Shown here in pieces: positions 22,485 to 34,432 of a DNA stretch of 64,000 nucleotides. The stretch is from Salvator merianae (taxonomy: Eukaryota; Chordata; Lepidosauria; Squamata; Teiidae). How positions within the stretch are numbered: position 1 is the first letter of the stretch; each line of letters begins with the position of its first letter. The translations under genes and the position numbers were made by a program. The notes beneath the pieces were generated by a model, which saw only the letters and a list, made by a program, of their open reading frames with translations, did no database searches and was not told the origin of the DNA. The DNA is taken from positions 1,552,963 to 1,616,962 of the forward strand of contig QVOM02000091.1 of the NCBI GenBank assembly GCA_003586115.2, written 5' to 3'.

Positions 22485-25400
22485 GTATAGTTTTTATTAC
22501 GGTCACAGACCAAAGTTAAAAATACATGGTTAATGTCATGACAGATTTAGATCAATATAATAAAATGCATAAATTGTAAAATCTATATAAATATTAAAAT
22601 CTACAAATATTAAACATCTTATCCGTTAGAGCCAGTTAGGACTTTTCTTAGTTTGATTGCACTAGCACAAAACTTAGCCACATTCAATGTTATCTGTGGA
22701 TGTTTGTCTTCTATTAGTTGTTTCAGGTAGAATTTATCTTCTCTGCCTGGGAGCTGCTGCACGATAGGTAAAATAAATATAGTTCGGATCTCCCTGTAAA
22801 AGTTGCAGAGCAATAGAGTATGGTCAGCAGTTTCCATTTCATTCAGTCCACATGGGCATAGTCACTCTGAGTATGGAGTGCCTTCAATTCTGCCCTGTAA
22901 AAGTGCTAAAGGCAGCACATTAAATCTGCCTAGAGTGAATGATTTCCCGAGATTAGGGGTATATAATTTATAAAGACAACTTGCTAGAGTGAGCATCCTT
23001 GCACTTTCCTTGATATCAGGGTGCCTAATTATCTCACTCAGTTGGTCTTGAAAGTCAATATCCCATAATCTTTGCTTGATTGTGTCTCTGGCTCTCTCAT
23101 GATCCAGAGCTAGCAAGGCCTCAGGTATGAATCTTAGACTCCTCAGTTTCTCCTGCATCATAGTTTTCCATTTCATCTGGCAGGATTCCAATAAAGTCAG
23201 AGGGGCCAAGCCCATTGAGGAAAAAATCAATTTTAACTAATAGTGGATCTTCAGGATCCAAATTCGAGCCTCAGTCCTTGGTCGACCCATCTCCAATCGA
23301 ACAGCTGCATTTGGTACCCAGATAGGAACCCCCAGCAATGTGTGGAGAAATTTTGCTTGCAAAGTTTCAAAGGAGGAAACATGTTTATAAGTACACACCT
23401 GGGAGCCATATAAAAGCTGGGAAATAACCCTTGCTGCAAATACATGAATAGCTGCAGGAATGAATTGGCCTCCTCTTCCAAAGTAGAACCTTATAATTGC
23501 TTTAACATTCCTTTGAGCATTTGCAATGGTGTTTTTGACGTGAGTGTCCCATGTGTTCCTTGCATGAAGAGTTATTCCTAAATATTTGAAGGACATAACC
23601 TGCTTGATGGGATGGAAGCCAATTTTTCAAACGTGCTTCATTTTTTTCTTAATGAACACCATCGCCTTGGATTTTGCGAGATTAATAATTAATTTTTCTG
23701 TGGAGCTATAGGAATCTAAGGTTCTTAGCAGACATTTTAATCCCACATAGCTCAAAGAGAGCAGAACTGCATCATCTGAATACAGAAGAATGGGGACAGC
23801 CTTATTCACCAATGTTGGAAGATGAGCGTGCTCTGCCTCCATAGTTGCCACCAGGGAGTTAATATAAAAATTGAATAAAATAGGTGCCAATATACAACTT
23901 TGTTTCATCTACTGTATGTGAAAAAAACTCCCCATTCCTATCACCTTCTGTGGAGCCATTCAGTATCACCTGGTCTAAATTGCTGGTCATGTTTAGAAGG
24001 CGTAGGCCTGCATAATTGCAGCCCTTCTCTTTTGATTGTCTAGTGGGAATAGGGTGGACTACATCAATCTCTGGAGAGGATTGATGATGGAAGGTGTACA
24101 GTACAACATCATTCTGACCAGAATACTTATTTGTCAGACCATCGATGTATTTTTCCAGCCTGTTCCACTCATTTCTTATTGACTGTTTGCTCCTGTGGAG
24201 TGGAATATATACAATAATGAGTAGGAAATTTTGTGATTTGCATCTTAATAGCAGAGCAGTAGCCAGGTGCCTCACGGGGTCTAGATTGTCAACCGAAGCC
24301 TGCAGTCTTGTTGCCACTAAAGTACATAGACCACCTTTTGCTCGTCCCCCGTTATCACTTGGAGTTCCTGCTAGTGAGTATGAGGAAAAACCATTAACAG
24401 AGATGTCCGTTGTGGCCCATGTCTCTTGAAAGAATATAATTTCATACTTTTAGACAAATTCTATAAAAGAGAGGTCTGAAGCCTTCCTTACCCATCCTGC
24501 AATGTTCCACAATTAGAGTGACAGTCGAGGCATGTTTTGATAGGGGTCTAATTGTCAGGCCGCTTGAGATACCATTGCAAGGGAGTTGGCTGGTTTACTG
24601 TCTTTGTCCATAGTCTTCTACATCAATTTCTACACATCCACCTCTACAGTTTCAATCAGATCCATTTCTAAAGCAGGTCTGCATACATTTGAGAATGCTG
24701 TTATAATCTCCTTTGTTGGTTGGTCTGCAGGCTTAGAGTTGCCAGTTGAGTTTTCGTTCTTCATGGTCTTCCAGAAAGCTCATTTCAGTCCATCGAGTAG
24801 GTGTTAAATTTATCGGTTTTGTCTTTATCTTTTTCTCTGGGTCTTGCTCTAATGGTTTAGGTACATCCTTTGAATTAGGGACTTCCTTTTCCCTCACGGA
24901 CAGATTAGGTGTTTGCTTTTTAGTAGAGACTGTCTTAGAATGTCCAGTCATTTTAGAATGTTGTTTTGTTCCTTGAAAGGTAGAGCAAAGAATGAATTTA
25001 AGAGCTCTTATGGCTCGTCCACTTGGATTTCCTCAGACACATGAGGGGCATACATGTGACGCTCTTTAAAGATTGAGGTCTTCCTTGGTAAGTAAGCTTT
25101 TAAAGTATCCATCTGTTTGTTCTTGGTGTTTTGCCTTATATGGGGGTAATTCCCAGACTCTTTGAATATTCTATGAGTGAAAATTCCATAGTTGCTACTT
25201 AGAGCCTCTCGAATTCTCAAGAGCTTGTGTGGAACTTTGGGGTAAGAGAAGGCTACTACTAGTACCTTTTGTGAAAGTTCATGCTGGGAAACCAATACAG
25301 TGACTTAAGATCAAGCCTTCTACTATTGATCCTTATTAATTGAGATATTCAATATAGCACTTTAGTTTTATCGTCCCATTGATTTCTATTTAATTCTCTC

Positions 25401-26122
25401 TTTTCAGTGCATAAGGCTATCTGGCAGGGGTCCAATTGGAGTGAATGCCTTAAGGCAGTTTGAGTAGAATCAAGTTGTCCTTGAGAGCTTATAGGGAGTG
25501 GCAATTTCTCTTGCTCTTGTGAGTTTGAAGCAGCAGCAAGTTGTTTATCTTTAAGTTTTGTGCAAGTTGCATCCTGGAACTCTCGGTTAATTAAAAGGAT
25601 TTTTTTAGGTTTTGTTTAATCTCATCTATGTCGTGGCGTATGTTATTCAGTCTTTCATATAAAGTTGTTTAAACTTCATGCAATAGAAAGGCTTGTTTTG
25701 CAAGCAGCTCAAAAGTAGTTGAATCACTCCCCTGAGCTCTGGAGATCATATTTTCTACTGAATCTCTCTCAATTACGTTATGGCTTTCAGTATCGTTTAA
25801 TAATGGAGCAAACCTATTTATAGAAAAAAAGGCTTGTTAAAGAGTCCTCTCTGGTAGGAGCATCTTTCCCTGTTTTTAATTGCTTTCCAGGTTTTTTGTT
25901 CTGGAGATTGGGGGAGCACTCAGCATGTTTTTTTCTCTTCATTGCCAAGAGTTGTAGAAATGTTAGAAAACTCTATAAGTCTTGTCAGTAGAGAAAATAA
26001 TGTTTTACCTCTTGCCAGAAGCCAGTTGAGGAAATAGTCCACAAGTTCAAACAGGTTAGAAAGTTAATTGTTGCAGCAGCTGATTCCTTGGGCTACTTAC
26101 TCGACACCATCTTCCCTCCTCC
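22485..26122 (-). mobile_element. Internally deleted non-LTR retrotransposon (ORF1, endonuclease and partial RT)
   Basis: Minus strand. A 5' end near 26122 leads to an ORF1 relic starting MKRKKHAEC near 25941. An endonuclease-like part follows (FSSYSLAGTPSDNGGRAKGG, LLIIVYIPLHRS, LDQVILNGS, 24420-23930), then directly RT motifs SCILAPILFNFYINSL and YSDDAVLLS (23908-23627), a YLGITLHA block and a C-terminal Cys/His region. The endonuclease C-terminus to mid-RT is missing. The 3' end is CCGTAATAAAAAC plus TATAC-like repeats. Flanks CCAGGGAGG(GAGG)TTTA on both sides are an imperfect target duplication in L2 sequence. Clade not assigned. Confidence 0.75.
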
Positions 26123-26135
26123 AGGGAGGTTTATA

Positions 26136-26920
26136 TTTTAAATATGTTTAAAACAAAGGCTGATTTCAGTGTTAGGAATCTTACCCTTCATGTGGAGTGG
26201 CCTTTCTGTGACTTGAAGCCCAAAGTGAGTCAAAAGCTGCTAATTGTGTCTGTCAGGTAAGGACCAAAGTTGACCAGAAGTTGACCCTTTTTACAGTATC
26301 TGATCGTACCCATAGTGTTTGTATTACTCAAGTGAAAGAAAGAGTTGGCTTTCTCTTTATCATTGAAACAGAGCTATGGATTAACTGAGGGTATACTGAA
26401 TTCAAACATTTCTCTTTCTTCTCTAGTCATAACTATGATTAAGATTAAGATGAGGAATGTTGTCTTTAGAATTAAGAGACATCCTGGTTCTTTGTAAGGT
26501 ATTTGTCCAAGGGGCTTGGAGTTAGCAAACTTCTTGCAAATGGCATATTGCCTGGTATTTACGTGCCAGATGGCCCAGAGTGCAGCAGCAGCAGCTAATC
26601 ATCTGGCTGGGAATCAGACATAAACTATCCAGTACTGTATGTTGTTTGCTCTGGGAGGTCCACACCCAAATTTACTAGGAAATGGGCTTTGGCTTTCAGA
26701 TAATGCAGCAGCATTTCTGCAAATCACATTTAGGAAATCTTTGTTATCAGTTATGAAACAAAACAAAACTGGAAATGATATGGGATAAAAAAGAATGCTG
26801 TGTTGGGCTAAAACAAAAGTAAGGAAGGGATTTTAAAGTTTATAATGGATTAAGTGACTTAAAGGGGAACTAGAATTGTGTTTGTTTGGTACCTTTGATC
26901 CCTAGTGACTGCATGGACAC
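26136..26920. other. No gene recognised
   Basis: AT-rich with scattered stops on both strands; its left edge continues the L2 flank. Confidence 0.35.
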
Positions 26921-26923
26921 ATT

Positions 26924-27252
26924 GGGCCTTTCTACACTGGCCCAGCAAAGCAGCCCAGCAGAGCCCCTGGAATAACGTATCTGAGCTGTGGGATGATCTA
27001 CTGAGAGGCCCATCTACTGGAAGAACACTGGGTTCTTCTACATGTACTGGTAAACGGGTACACTTCTGGGCTTCTCTCTTCTGTACCCGAGTGTGGACTA
27101 GAGAAGCCATGCCCCCTGCCAGAATGCTGCTTTCTCATTGGACAGAGCATAGCCTAGTCTAGGTGATCCAAAATGGCTGCCTAGACCAGGATAGCAGCAG
27201 ACCTGCCTTACTCCTGAGTAAACTGGCCCAGGGAGGCCTGTAGAAGTGTACC
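26924..27252. mobile_element. Short DNA element F with GGGCC ends
   Basis: Left end GGGCCTTTCTACACTGGCCC; right end region CTGGCCCAGGGAGGCC then TGTAGAAGTGTACC, an inverted match. Interior carries a GGTACACTTCTGGGC / GTACCCGAGTGTGG hairpin-like pair. No coding region. Confidence 0.5.
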
Positions 27253-28107
27253 ATTTTTGTGCCATAGTCTGGTTATATTTTCAGGGTGTGAACATGTGGT
27301 ACCCATGCTTTCCTGGGTGGACAGACAGAGGATTTCCCTTTTCTTCTCCAGCCATTGCCTGACTTTGTGGCTATTCTGGAGGGGTGGTGGCATCGTCCTC
27401 CACTCTCTCCTTGTTGCAAGTCACCACCTGCCTCTTTTTCCCTTTTGTGTTGCAACCCAGATTCTGCAGTTCTGCATGCTCTTAGGTGCTGTTAGAGGGA
27501 CATGCAGGGATGAATGCCATAGATATGGGGGCTAGGATGGTGGCATGTCCCCCTTTCTCCTTTTTTAGTTTTTATATATAGTATAGATCTTCACATATTT
27601 GCAAGTCTAGACTTGCACACATTCAAGGGAAACCCAAAAAAGGAGGCTTGTGGAAGTGCCTAAGGAATGGGGGAGTACAAAGTACCCCATAGTGTGCTGA
27701 GGCTGGAAAAAAGGTTGTAAAATTGCAGGCAGGAGAGCCCCACCCATGCAATGGCAGATGAATCAGAAGAACATAATTGTGCTAAACTGGCTCTTTTCTT
27801 TAAAAAGAAGGAAAGGTGGAAGTGAGACAGAGCAAGAAAAAAGACAGGAGCGGATGTCACTGAATGCTCAGAAACTCTGGCGTTGTAAACCCTCACTGTT
27901 TAAGAGCTGCCAACAATATAGATCTCTGCAATTGTGAAATTCTGCACATTCTTAGACAGTGTGAGGAACACACTGGCATGAATGCCCTTTACAGGAGGTT
28001 TGAAAGGTGGCATGGCCCCGTTGCACCGTTTTAATTTTTATTATTTTTATAACATAGATCTCTGCACTGCATAACTGCGCAACAAAAAATCATCAAATCA
28101 TATGCTG
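27253..28107. repeat. Unclassified dispersed repeat (relative of 35640-35900)
   Basis: 27800-27935 matches 35732-35837 (AGGAAAGGTG, ACTGAATGC, GAAACTC, AAACCCTCAC), and ATAGATCTCTGCA-type words recur at 27911, 28050, 35645 and 40745. No ORF of substance. Type unknown. Confidence 0.4.
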
Positions 28108-28780
28108 GCATAAGAACATAAGAGGAGCCCTGCTGGATTGGGCCACACTCCATCTAGGCCAGCATCCTGTCTCACACAGTGACTCATCAATTACTTCTGG
28201 GCATTCTCCAGCAGAATATAAAGGCAAAACCTTCACTTGCTCTTGTGACATCCTGCCAATGGCCTCTAGAGGCATCCTGCCTGTGTTTCCAACCTGCAGG
28301 TGGGAACTAGGCATTAATTCTAGTAGCTATTGGTACACTCGTTCTCCACGAATTTGTCTAACCCTTTCGTAAAGCTATCCAGGCTGGTTTCTGTCACCAC
28401 CTCTTCTGATAGTAAATTCAATAGACCATCTGGAAAAATACTTCCCCTTGTTGGTTCTAACTCTCCTGCCCCCCAGTTCTAGTGTTGTGCGATGGAGAAA
28501 AGGGTTTTTTTTCTATCCACCTTTTCCACATCATGAATGATTTTATATACTTCAATTAGGTCCCCGCTTAAACATTGTCTTTCAAAGCTGATGGGGGCCG
28601 GAAATTCGTTCCAGCCTCTTGATCATTCTGGTTGCCCTTTTCTGCACTTTTTCCAGTTTCAAAATACCATTTCTTCCTGTCTCTCCAACCTGGAGATGGT
28701 ACCTGGGCATCCGTTCTAGTAGCTATTGGTATACCTGTCCTCCATGGATTTGTCTAACCCTTTCTTAAATTTATCCAGCC
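28108..28780 (-). mobile_element. CR1-type LINE 3' part, minus
   Basis: CATAAGAACATAAGAGG start; includes the complement of LEK-type RT C-terminus sequence (TTTCTGCACTTTTTCCAG) and TAGCTATTGGTACACTC. It meets a plus-oriented CR1 at about 28780. Confidence 0.7.
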
Positions 28781-29845
28781 TGGTTACAGACTGGTTATCC
28801 CAGGTTACAAACTGTACAGGAAAGACAGGAAAGGGTGAACTGGAGATGATGTAGCCTTGTACATTGAAGAAGAGATCAAATCCTGTGAACTAGCATATCT
28901 AGATATATTAGACCTATCCAGAGAGGTGTTGTGTGTGATAAAGAATTAAGGGGGCTAGGAGGCTTCTCCATAGCTCCTCATCTACCCAGACTAAAAGGAC
29001 AAACATAGCAAAAGGTCAAACGGATCTAAGCAGCTAGATTTGCAATATCAGGCAACGCCTAAAGCAAGTAGGGAAAAGAGGAACTCAGAAAGCTTATGCT
29101 ATGCTTATGTTAGAAACTCCCCAAAGGGGAAGTAATAAGTAGTAGTTTAGTATTCATTATATGATCACGAGCTATACAGCAGGTTCAATTATTCCTTGGA
29201 AATGATACGAAATTTGGGTGTTGGCTTTGTAATGTATAAAAACTCATGAAACTATTGATCGGGTTGGTCAGTCTCTGACTGTCATCCATGCATGCATGTT
29301 ATCTTTGTGGTACCAATAAATGATTGACTCCCTGCACCGGGCTGTCCAAGAATTTCTTTAACATGTGTAAGTATACCAGTTCAGACTGCAAATCTAGTAT
29401 TAGGGACATTAGCATTTGGAAAATGAGGTGAAGGAGGCATCCGAAAAGCAAAGGGTATTCACAATGGGAAACCTCACTTACCTTCACATAGACTAGCTGC
29501 ACTGTTCTTCAACTCATGAGAAAGACATACTAAATGATTGTTCCCTAGAGCAGATGGTTGCGGAACCAACCAGGGGAAAAGGGACCCTGGGCTTGGTCCT
29601 AAATACTACTCAGGATCTGGTAGAAGACCTTACTGTAGCTTCTCCAATAGGAAACAGTGACCACAGTGCAATAACCTTCAATGCAATAACTCCCAACAAC
29701 GAACAGAAAGGGATAATTGACACAGAGATTGCAGAGAGGCTAAATGAATTCTTTGCTTCTGTTTTCACTGAGGAAGACAGAGGGCATATGCCTGCAGCTG
29801 AGCCTATCCATTTTTTCGGGGAGAGAGTCAGAAAAATTAAATAGG
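28780..29845 (+). mobile_element. CR1 LINE endonuclease/RT N-terminal fragment, split by solo LTR
   Basis: Plus strand motifs GYKLYRKDRKG, then DVALYIEEE-like sequence before the LTR. After it come NQPGEKGTLGLVLNTTQDL-like, GNSDHSAITF (endonuclease end) and EIAERLNEFFASVFTEED (RT start). It has internal deletions and stops. The solo LTR sits at 28936-29363. Confidence 0.75.
28936..29363 (+). mobile_element. Solo LTR of an endogenous retrovirus-like element, copy 1
   Basis: 428 bp beginning TGATAAAG and ending TTTAACA, flanked by a 4-bp direct repeat TGTG (28932-28935, 29364-29367). A TATA-like TGTATAAAAACTC is near 29236 and the poly(A) signal CCAATAAATGATTG near 29313. It matches the copy at 58293-58735 (opposite strand). 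No internal retroviral genes are present. Confidence 0.85.
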
Positions 29846-30769
29846 ATAGAGTGGAGGGGCACTGCTGTGGTCCCCTAGCCTCCTTGCCCACTCCTAAAAA
29901 AGAATTATCCTCCTCCTCATAAATGGGACTCTGGTTGTAACTTGTCATTATAGCATATGTGGGGCTCCTTCAGTGCTGCCAAATCTGCCTCCTCAGCACA
30001 CATCTGGGGCAAGCCTGGCGCTGGATGGAGCTGAGCAGGATGGTAGCGATCCAAGTGGCATTTTTTTTTAGGAAAAAAAGTCGAAGGTGGAGGTGAATTG
30101 GGGCAAGGAATTAAAAGTTTTGAAAAGGCAGTTTAGTGCAAATGCACATTCCCACATCATCTGCCATGGCCTGTCCTCCTCTTTCTCCTCCTCTTCCAGT
30201 GGAAGACATTTCTCTTCCTTCCCTGCAAAGGAAGCCCTTTTGTTCATCCTGGAATTGAAATGCAGCAATGTGACGGGGAAGGTGGGCAACTACCAATACA
30301 AGCAGAGGTTTCACAAGACCATGCATGGAGAGGAAAAGAATAGGAGGAAATGTGCTCCCACCTATGGCCAGCGTTCTCCCACCTGAGAATGACGACCTTC
30401 ACAAGTCGGACATTGACTGGAGCAGGAAAGGAAAAGCCTCCCTCTGCCCATCCAGGAAAGTGACAGTACCGCCCCCAATAGTCCACTTGCAAGATCACAC
30501 CCTGAAAATAGAACTGGGCTAGAGAGCTGAAATGGTCCCAGTGCTGGGATAATCAGAATACAGGATAGTTCTCATTGTGGAGGGGATAGTTCAGAGAAGA
30601 AACAGAAATGCGTTTTTGGGTGTGATGCCTCCAAACAAAGAATGGCTTGAAAATGGCTGCAGTCATTGGGTGTGACTGCAGACACAGAGTAATAATAAAT
30701 GGAGAGTTCTCAGAATAGAGATGGGTGAGCAGTGCCCCCCCCCAAAAAAAAATTCTGTATTAGGACTGG
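29846..30769. other. No gene recognised
   Basis: Open frames at 30087-30386 and on the opposite strand lack splice signals and known motifs. 30440-30545 shares the GTGACAGTACCGCC/CCCTGAAAATA-type words with the F-element neighbourhood, so repeats are likely. Confidence 0.3.
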
Positions 30770-31040
30770 TTCTTTTTAATTTATCCATAAACCATCTAGA
30801 AGTAGGAGGTAAAGAGTGAGCTGGCAAAGTTTGCTGATGGCATTAAATTATTCAGAGTAGTAAAAACTGAAGGAGATTGTGAAGAGCCCCAGGGGGATCT
30901 TCTCACATTGAGTGAATGGACAATGAAATGATAAATGTGCTTCAATCTTAGTAAGTGCAAAGTAATGCAAAGAACTCCAATTACCCCTATAAACTGATGA
31001 GGCTGAGCTTTCTGTGACAGATCTTGGAGCGTGCATGTGT
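30770..31040 (+). mobile_element. CR1 LINE RT fragment
   Basis: Plus strand: LFNLFINHLEVG, KFADGIK-like and EAELSVTDLG blocks, strongly decayed, the same RT region as 33297-33850. Confidence 0.65.
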
Positions 31041-31465
31041 GGAAGGCTGATATAGATGGCAGCCGTGGAAGGCAGTCAGATGGTTGCTGCAACAGTGGTC
31101 TGCAAGCTTCAGACCACTGCCATGGCGACCAGGAGACCCGCGCAGTGCACAGGCGCTTGGCATAGTGCCATCGGGTCTACCTGATTAGGCCCACGGTGCC
31201 CAAATCAGGCCCATGCGGCCAATTGGGGCATCCTGTGGGCCCAATCATCCCATCACGCATACATGGTCACGGGATCACGCATGTGCAGTGGGCCCATCGC
31301 CTGGAAGATGGCCACCACCATGGTGCAGGTAAGTGTGAATGCAACCTTACCTGGAGCTCACTTTGAGCTTCAGGTAAGGTTGCAGACAGCTAATTACTGC
31401 ACCAGCGGTGGTAACGATCGGGAGCAGATGAAGCCTGCTTGCTAGGCCAAAGTGCAAATAGGCCC
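31041..31465. mobile_element. Element C, copy C3 (reverse orientation)
   Basis: Right end GTGCAAATAGGCCC at 31465 corresponds to the left end of C1. Hairpin CCTTACCTGGAGCTC with GAGCTTCAGGTAAGG at 31344-31380. Joins CR1 sequence on the left without a clear terminus. Confidence 0.7.
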
Positions 31466-32480
31466 TCTGTGTGCTTTATATTTTTATTGCTTGCTACTGA
31501 GAGATTTATATATAGTATACATCTATTTTTGCATTTCTCCTTGAATGTAACTTATAGTGTCTGAAATAATCTTACTCTATACTATCCATTCAAAATCCAC
31601 TACCCTTCTCCCTGTTTTTTTTATGGCTTTTGATGAATTCATTATTACTGCCTCAATCAATTTTATTAGAATGAATTTGCCCTTTAAACATTTATTACTA
31701 CTGTTTGGATTTTGAAATATATTTAGTATGGCCTTTATATTTTTATCTCTCTAGGTTTTAATGCATTCACTATTTAGGGCTCTGATTACCCCTGCCTGTA
31801 CCTTAATTAATTCAATTTAGGTCTCTGTCCAAATACTGTATGTTTATAGCATGGTGGTTTTCCTATACTAAAATGGACTGCATTCTTCTGCTCCATTCTT
31901 TTATGCCCTGATGACATTGATAGCATTCTGTATGTGATATGCCTTGTTCTAAGGTATAAAATGTATTATAGTATTACATGTCGCCTTATGCGTTTATATT
32001 TACTAGATTTCAATTATCTTTATTTTTATATAATCATTTATAACATGATTAATTTCTTTTCCATTGTTGATTGCAATCATTATTGTTTTTGCTTTAATGA
32101 CTCTAGTTTGTAGCACTCCGTATACTGTTTTGTTCTAATGCTCAAGTTCATTTTTTTCTTGTCCGTATCTAATTTGCTTCTCTCTTTTGACCTTGAGTCT
32201 TTATGAAAAGTATTCTGGTAAGTGCTCATATTTTGTTAAATATTAGTTATTTGGGTATGCTGCACATGCTGTTCATTGCCTGTTTGGCTACTTTGACCTC
32301 TCCTTCCTTCTGCGTCTGGACATTTAAATACACTTAGTGCCATTACAATGCTTTCCTTTTCTTTTTTGCCTTTTCTCACCCTTTCTGCTCTACTTTTTGC
32401 TCCACATGCTGTTTCTCCCATCTTCTAATTTTATCATTTTCTCAATCACACTTTTCTTGGACTGTAAACACCCTATTTCT
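31466..32480. other. AT-rich, probably decayed LINE; unassigned
   Basis: Long AT-rich stretch with no intact frame. It lies just upstream of an L1 ORF2 start and may be the decayed front part of that element. Confidence 0.3.
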
Positions 32481-32492
32481 CTCTCCCCCTGC

Positions 32493-32706
32493 TCCTTCCT
32501 TCCTTCCTTCCTTCCCTTCCTTCCTTCCTTCTTCCTTCCTTTCCTTCCTTCCTTCTTCCCTCCTCCTTCCTTCCTCCCTTCCTTCCTTCCTTCCTTCCTT
32601 CCTTCCTTCCTTCCTTCCTTCCTTCCTTCCTTCCTTCCTCACCTCCCTCCCTCCCTCCCTCCCTTCCTTCCTTCCTTCCTTCCTTCCTTCCTTTCTTTCC
32701 TTCCCT
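32493..32706. repeat. (CCTT)n microsatellite
   Basis: About 210 bp of CCTT/CCCT tandem repeats on the plus strand, slightly interrupted. The long opposing frames across it are artefacts. Confidence 0.95.
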
Positions 32707-32899
32707 ATTATTTTCTCATCATTTTGAGGAAGATCAATTTTTTCTGTGCACACTTCTATCATATAGATGGCTGTTGAGTCTGGTATACTATCATTCTCAC
32801 TCACGTTTGCTGAGCTCCTGCGAGGCTCTATCTAGGTAATCCAGATAATTTTTTCTCTGGTCTTGAGCCAGTGTTTACTGGACTCATTCTTGATAGAGC

Positions 32900-33296
32900 A
32901 GCTCCTTCAGTTTGTTCCCATCGTGACTCATACTGTGCTACTTTGGCTTTTACAATGACCTTATTCGCTCCTGTCATTCCTACTCATGGCTGATATGAAG
33001 TTTTACTCTCTCGATGTTAATGCTACAAACAATCAGTCAAAAAGTATAATATTCCAAAGACTGTTATCTCGAGAACACCTGAACTTTCTTTTCCTACAGG
33101 AAACACATCAATCTCATCACACAAAGAAACTCTTGCAGCACCTCTTTCTTTTTTCTTTTTTCAAGGGGCTATTTAGCCCCTGGCACTTCTAAAGCTCGCC
33201 GAGTTGCCATCTGTATTGACCCTAATCTTCCATTCGATCTCAATAAAATCAACATTGATTCATGAGAGTGCTTTCCCTTTATTGACGATACTCTTT
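32900..33296 (+). mobile_element. L1-type LINE ORF2 endonuclease, part 1
   Basis: Plus strand MKFYSLDVNATNN, NFLFLQETHQSHH: the N-terminal catalytic region of an L1 apurinic endonuclease (Asn and QETH motifs). The frame decays by 33250 and is cut by a CR1 at 33297; it resumes at 34078. Confidence 0.75.
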
Positions 33297-34077
33297 ATGG
33301 CCAAGTCTTAGGTTCAATATTAGGACCCCTGCTTTTTAATTTATTCATAAATGATCTAGACACAGGGGTAAGTAGTGAGGTAGCAAAGTTTGCGGATGGC
33401 ACTAAATTATTCAGGGTAGTAAAAACTGAAAGGGATTGTAAAGAGCTCCGGAGGGATCTCTTGACTTTGGATGAATTGGCAACCAAGTGGCAAATGCACT
33501 TCAATCTTAGCAAGTGCTGTGACACACATCGGGGCAAAGAACCCCAATTACACCTATAAACTGATGGGTGCCGAGCTTTCTGTGACAGACCAGGAAAAGG
33601 ATCTTGGGGTTCTGGTAGACAGCTCAATGAAGGTGTTGACCCAGTGTGCAGCAGCAGTGAAAAAGGCAAAATCAATGCTAGGGATAATTAGGAAGGAAAT
33701 AGAAAACAAGTTGGCAAGTTCATGGTCCTCTTTATAAATCTATGGTGAGACCACACTTGGAATATTGCATACAATTCTGGTCACCTCAACTCAGAAAGGA
33801 TATTGTGGAACTGGAAAAGATGAAGAAGAGGGCAACCAGAATGATCAAGAGGCCAGGTGTATCAATGGCTACTAGAATGAATGCCTAAGTACTGCCTCCA
33901 GGAAAGACAGGCAGGATGCCTCTAAAACCCCTTTGCAGGGAGTCGAGAGCAGGTGTAGGTTTTTCCTTTTCATTCTGCTTGAGAAGCCCAGAAACAATTG
34001 GTGGGCCACTGTGTGAAACAGGATGCTGGACTAGATGGGCCATGGCCTGATCCAGCAAGGTTCCTCTTATATAAGCC
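33297..34077 (+). mobile_element. CR1 LINE: RT through 3' end
   Basis: Plus strand GPLLFNLFINDLDTG, KFADGTKLFRVVKT, then MGAELSVTDQEKDLGVLVDS and AAVKKAKSMLG, followed by the 3' UTR ending GCTGGACTAGATGGGCC and TTCCTCTTATATAAG. RT catalytic YADD-like site reads FADG (decayed). Inserted into L1 endonuclease sequence. Confidence 0.8.
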
Positions 34078-34432
34078 TTGACCCTTGCTAATGTCTAGGC
34101 TCCCAACTACTATCAACTGAACTTTCTTCATAATGTTTTTCAAAAACTCCTAGCTTTCACCTTAGATGCTTCTGGCTGGTGATCTGAATATTTCTGCAAA
34201 TAATTCAGTTGATAAGAAATTTCTTCTCTACCATGACAAAACCCTAAAACCAAGGATGTGCAAGCATTATTTGGCTTTGTAGATGCTTTCCACACCCTTC
34301 ACCTGAGCGGTCAGGAGTACACTAATTTCTTCACATGTTTTCAATCTTACTCATGGAAAGATTACTTTCTCCTCTCTACTTCTCTTGCTCATCAGCTGTT
34401 TTCTGCTCATATTCTTCCCTCTATACTCTCTG
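34078..34432 (+). mobile_element. L1-type LINE ORF2 endonuclease, part 2
   Basis: Continues part 1: LANV-APNYYQLNFLHNVFQ-like sequence, then DAFHTLHLSGQEYTNFFT and SYSWKDYFLLSTSL, the C-terminal endonuclease blocks. It is cut again by a second CR1 at about 34433. Confidence 0.75.

Noticed and set aside
32337..32804. Long Ser/Leu/Pro and Lys/Glu/Gly frames on opposite strands
   Set aside because: Translation of the (CCTT)n microsatellite.
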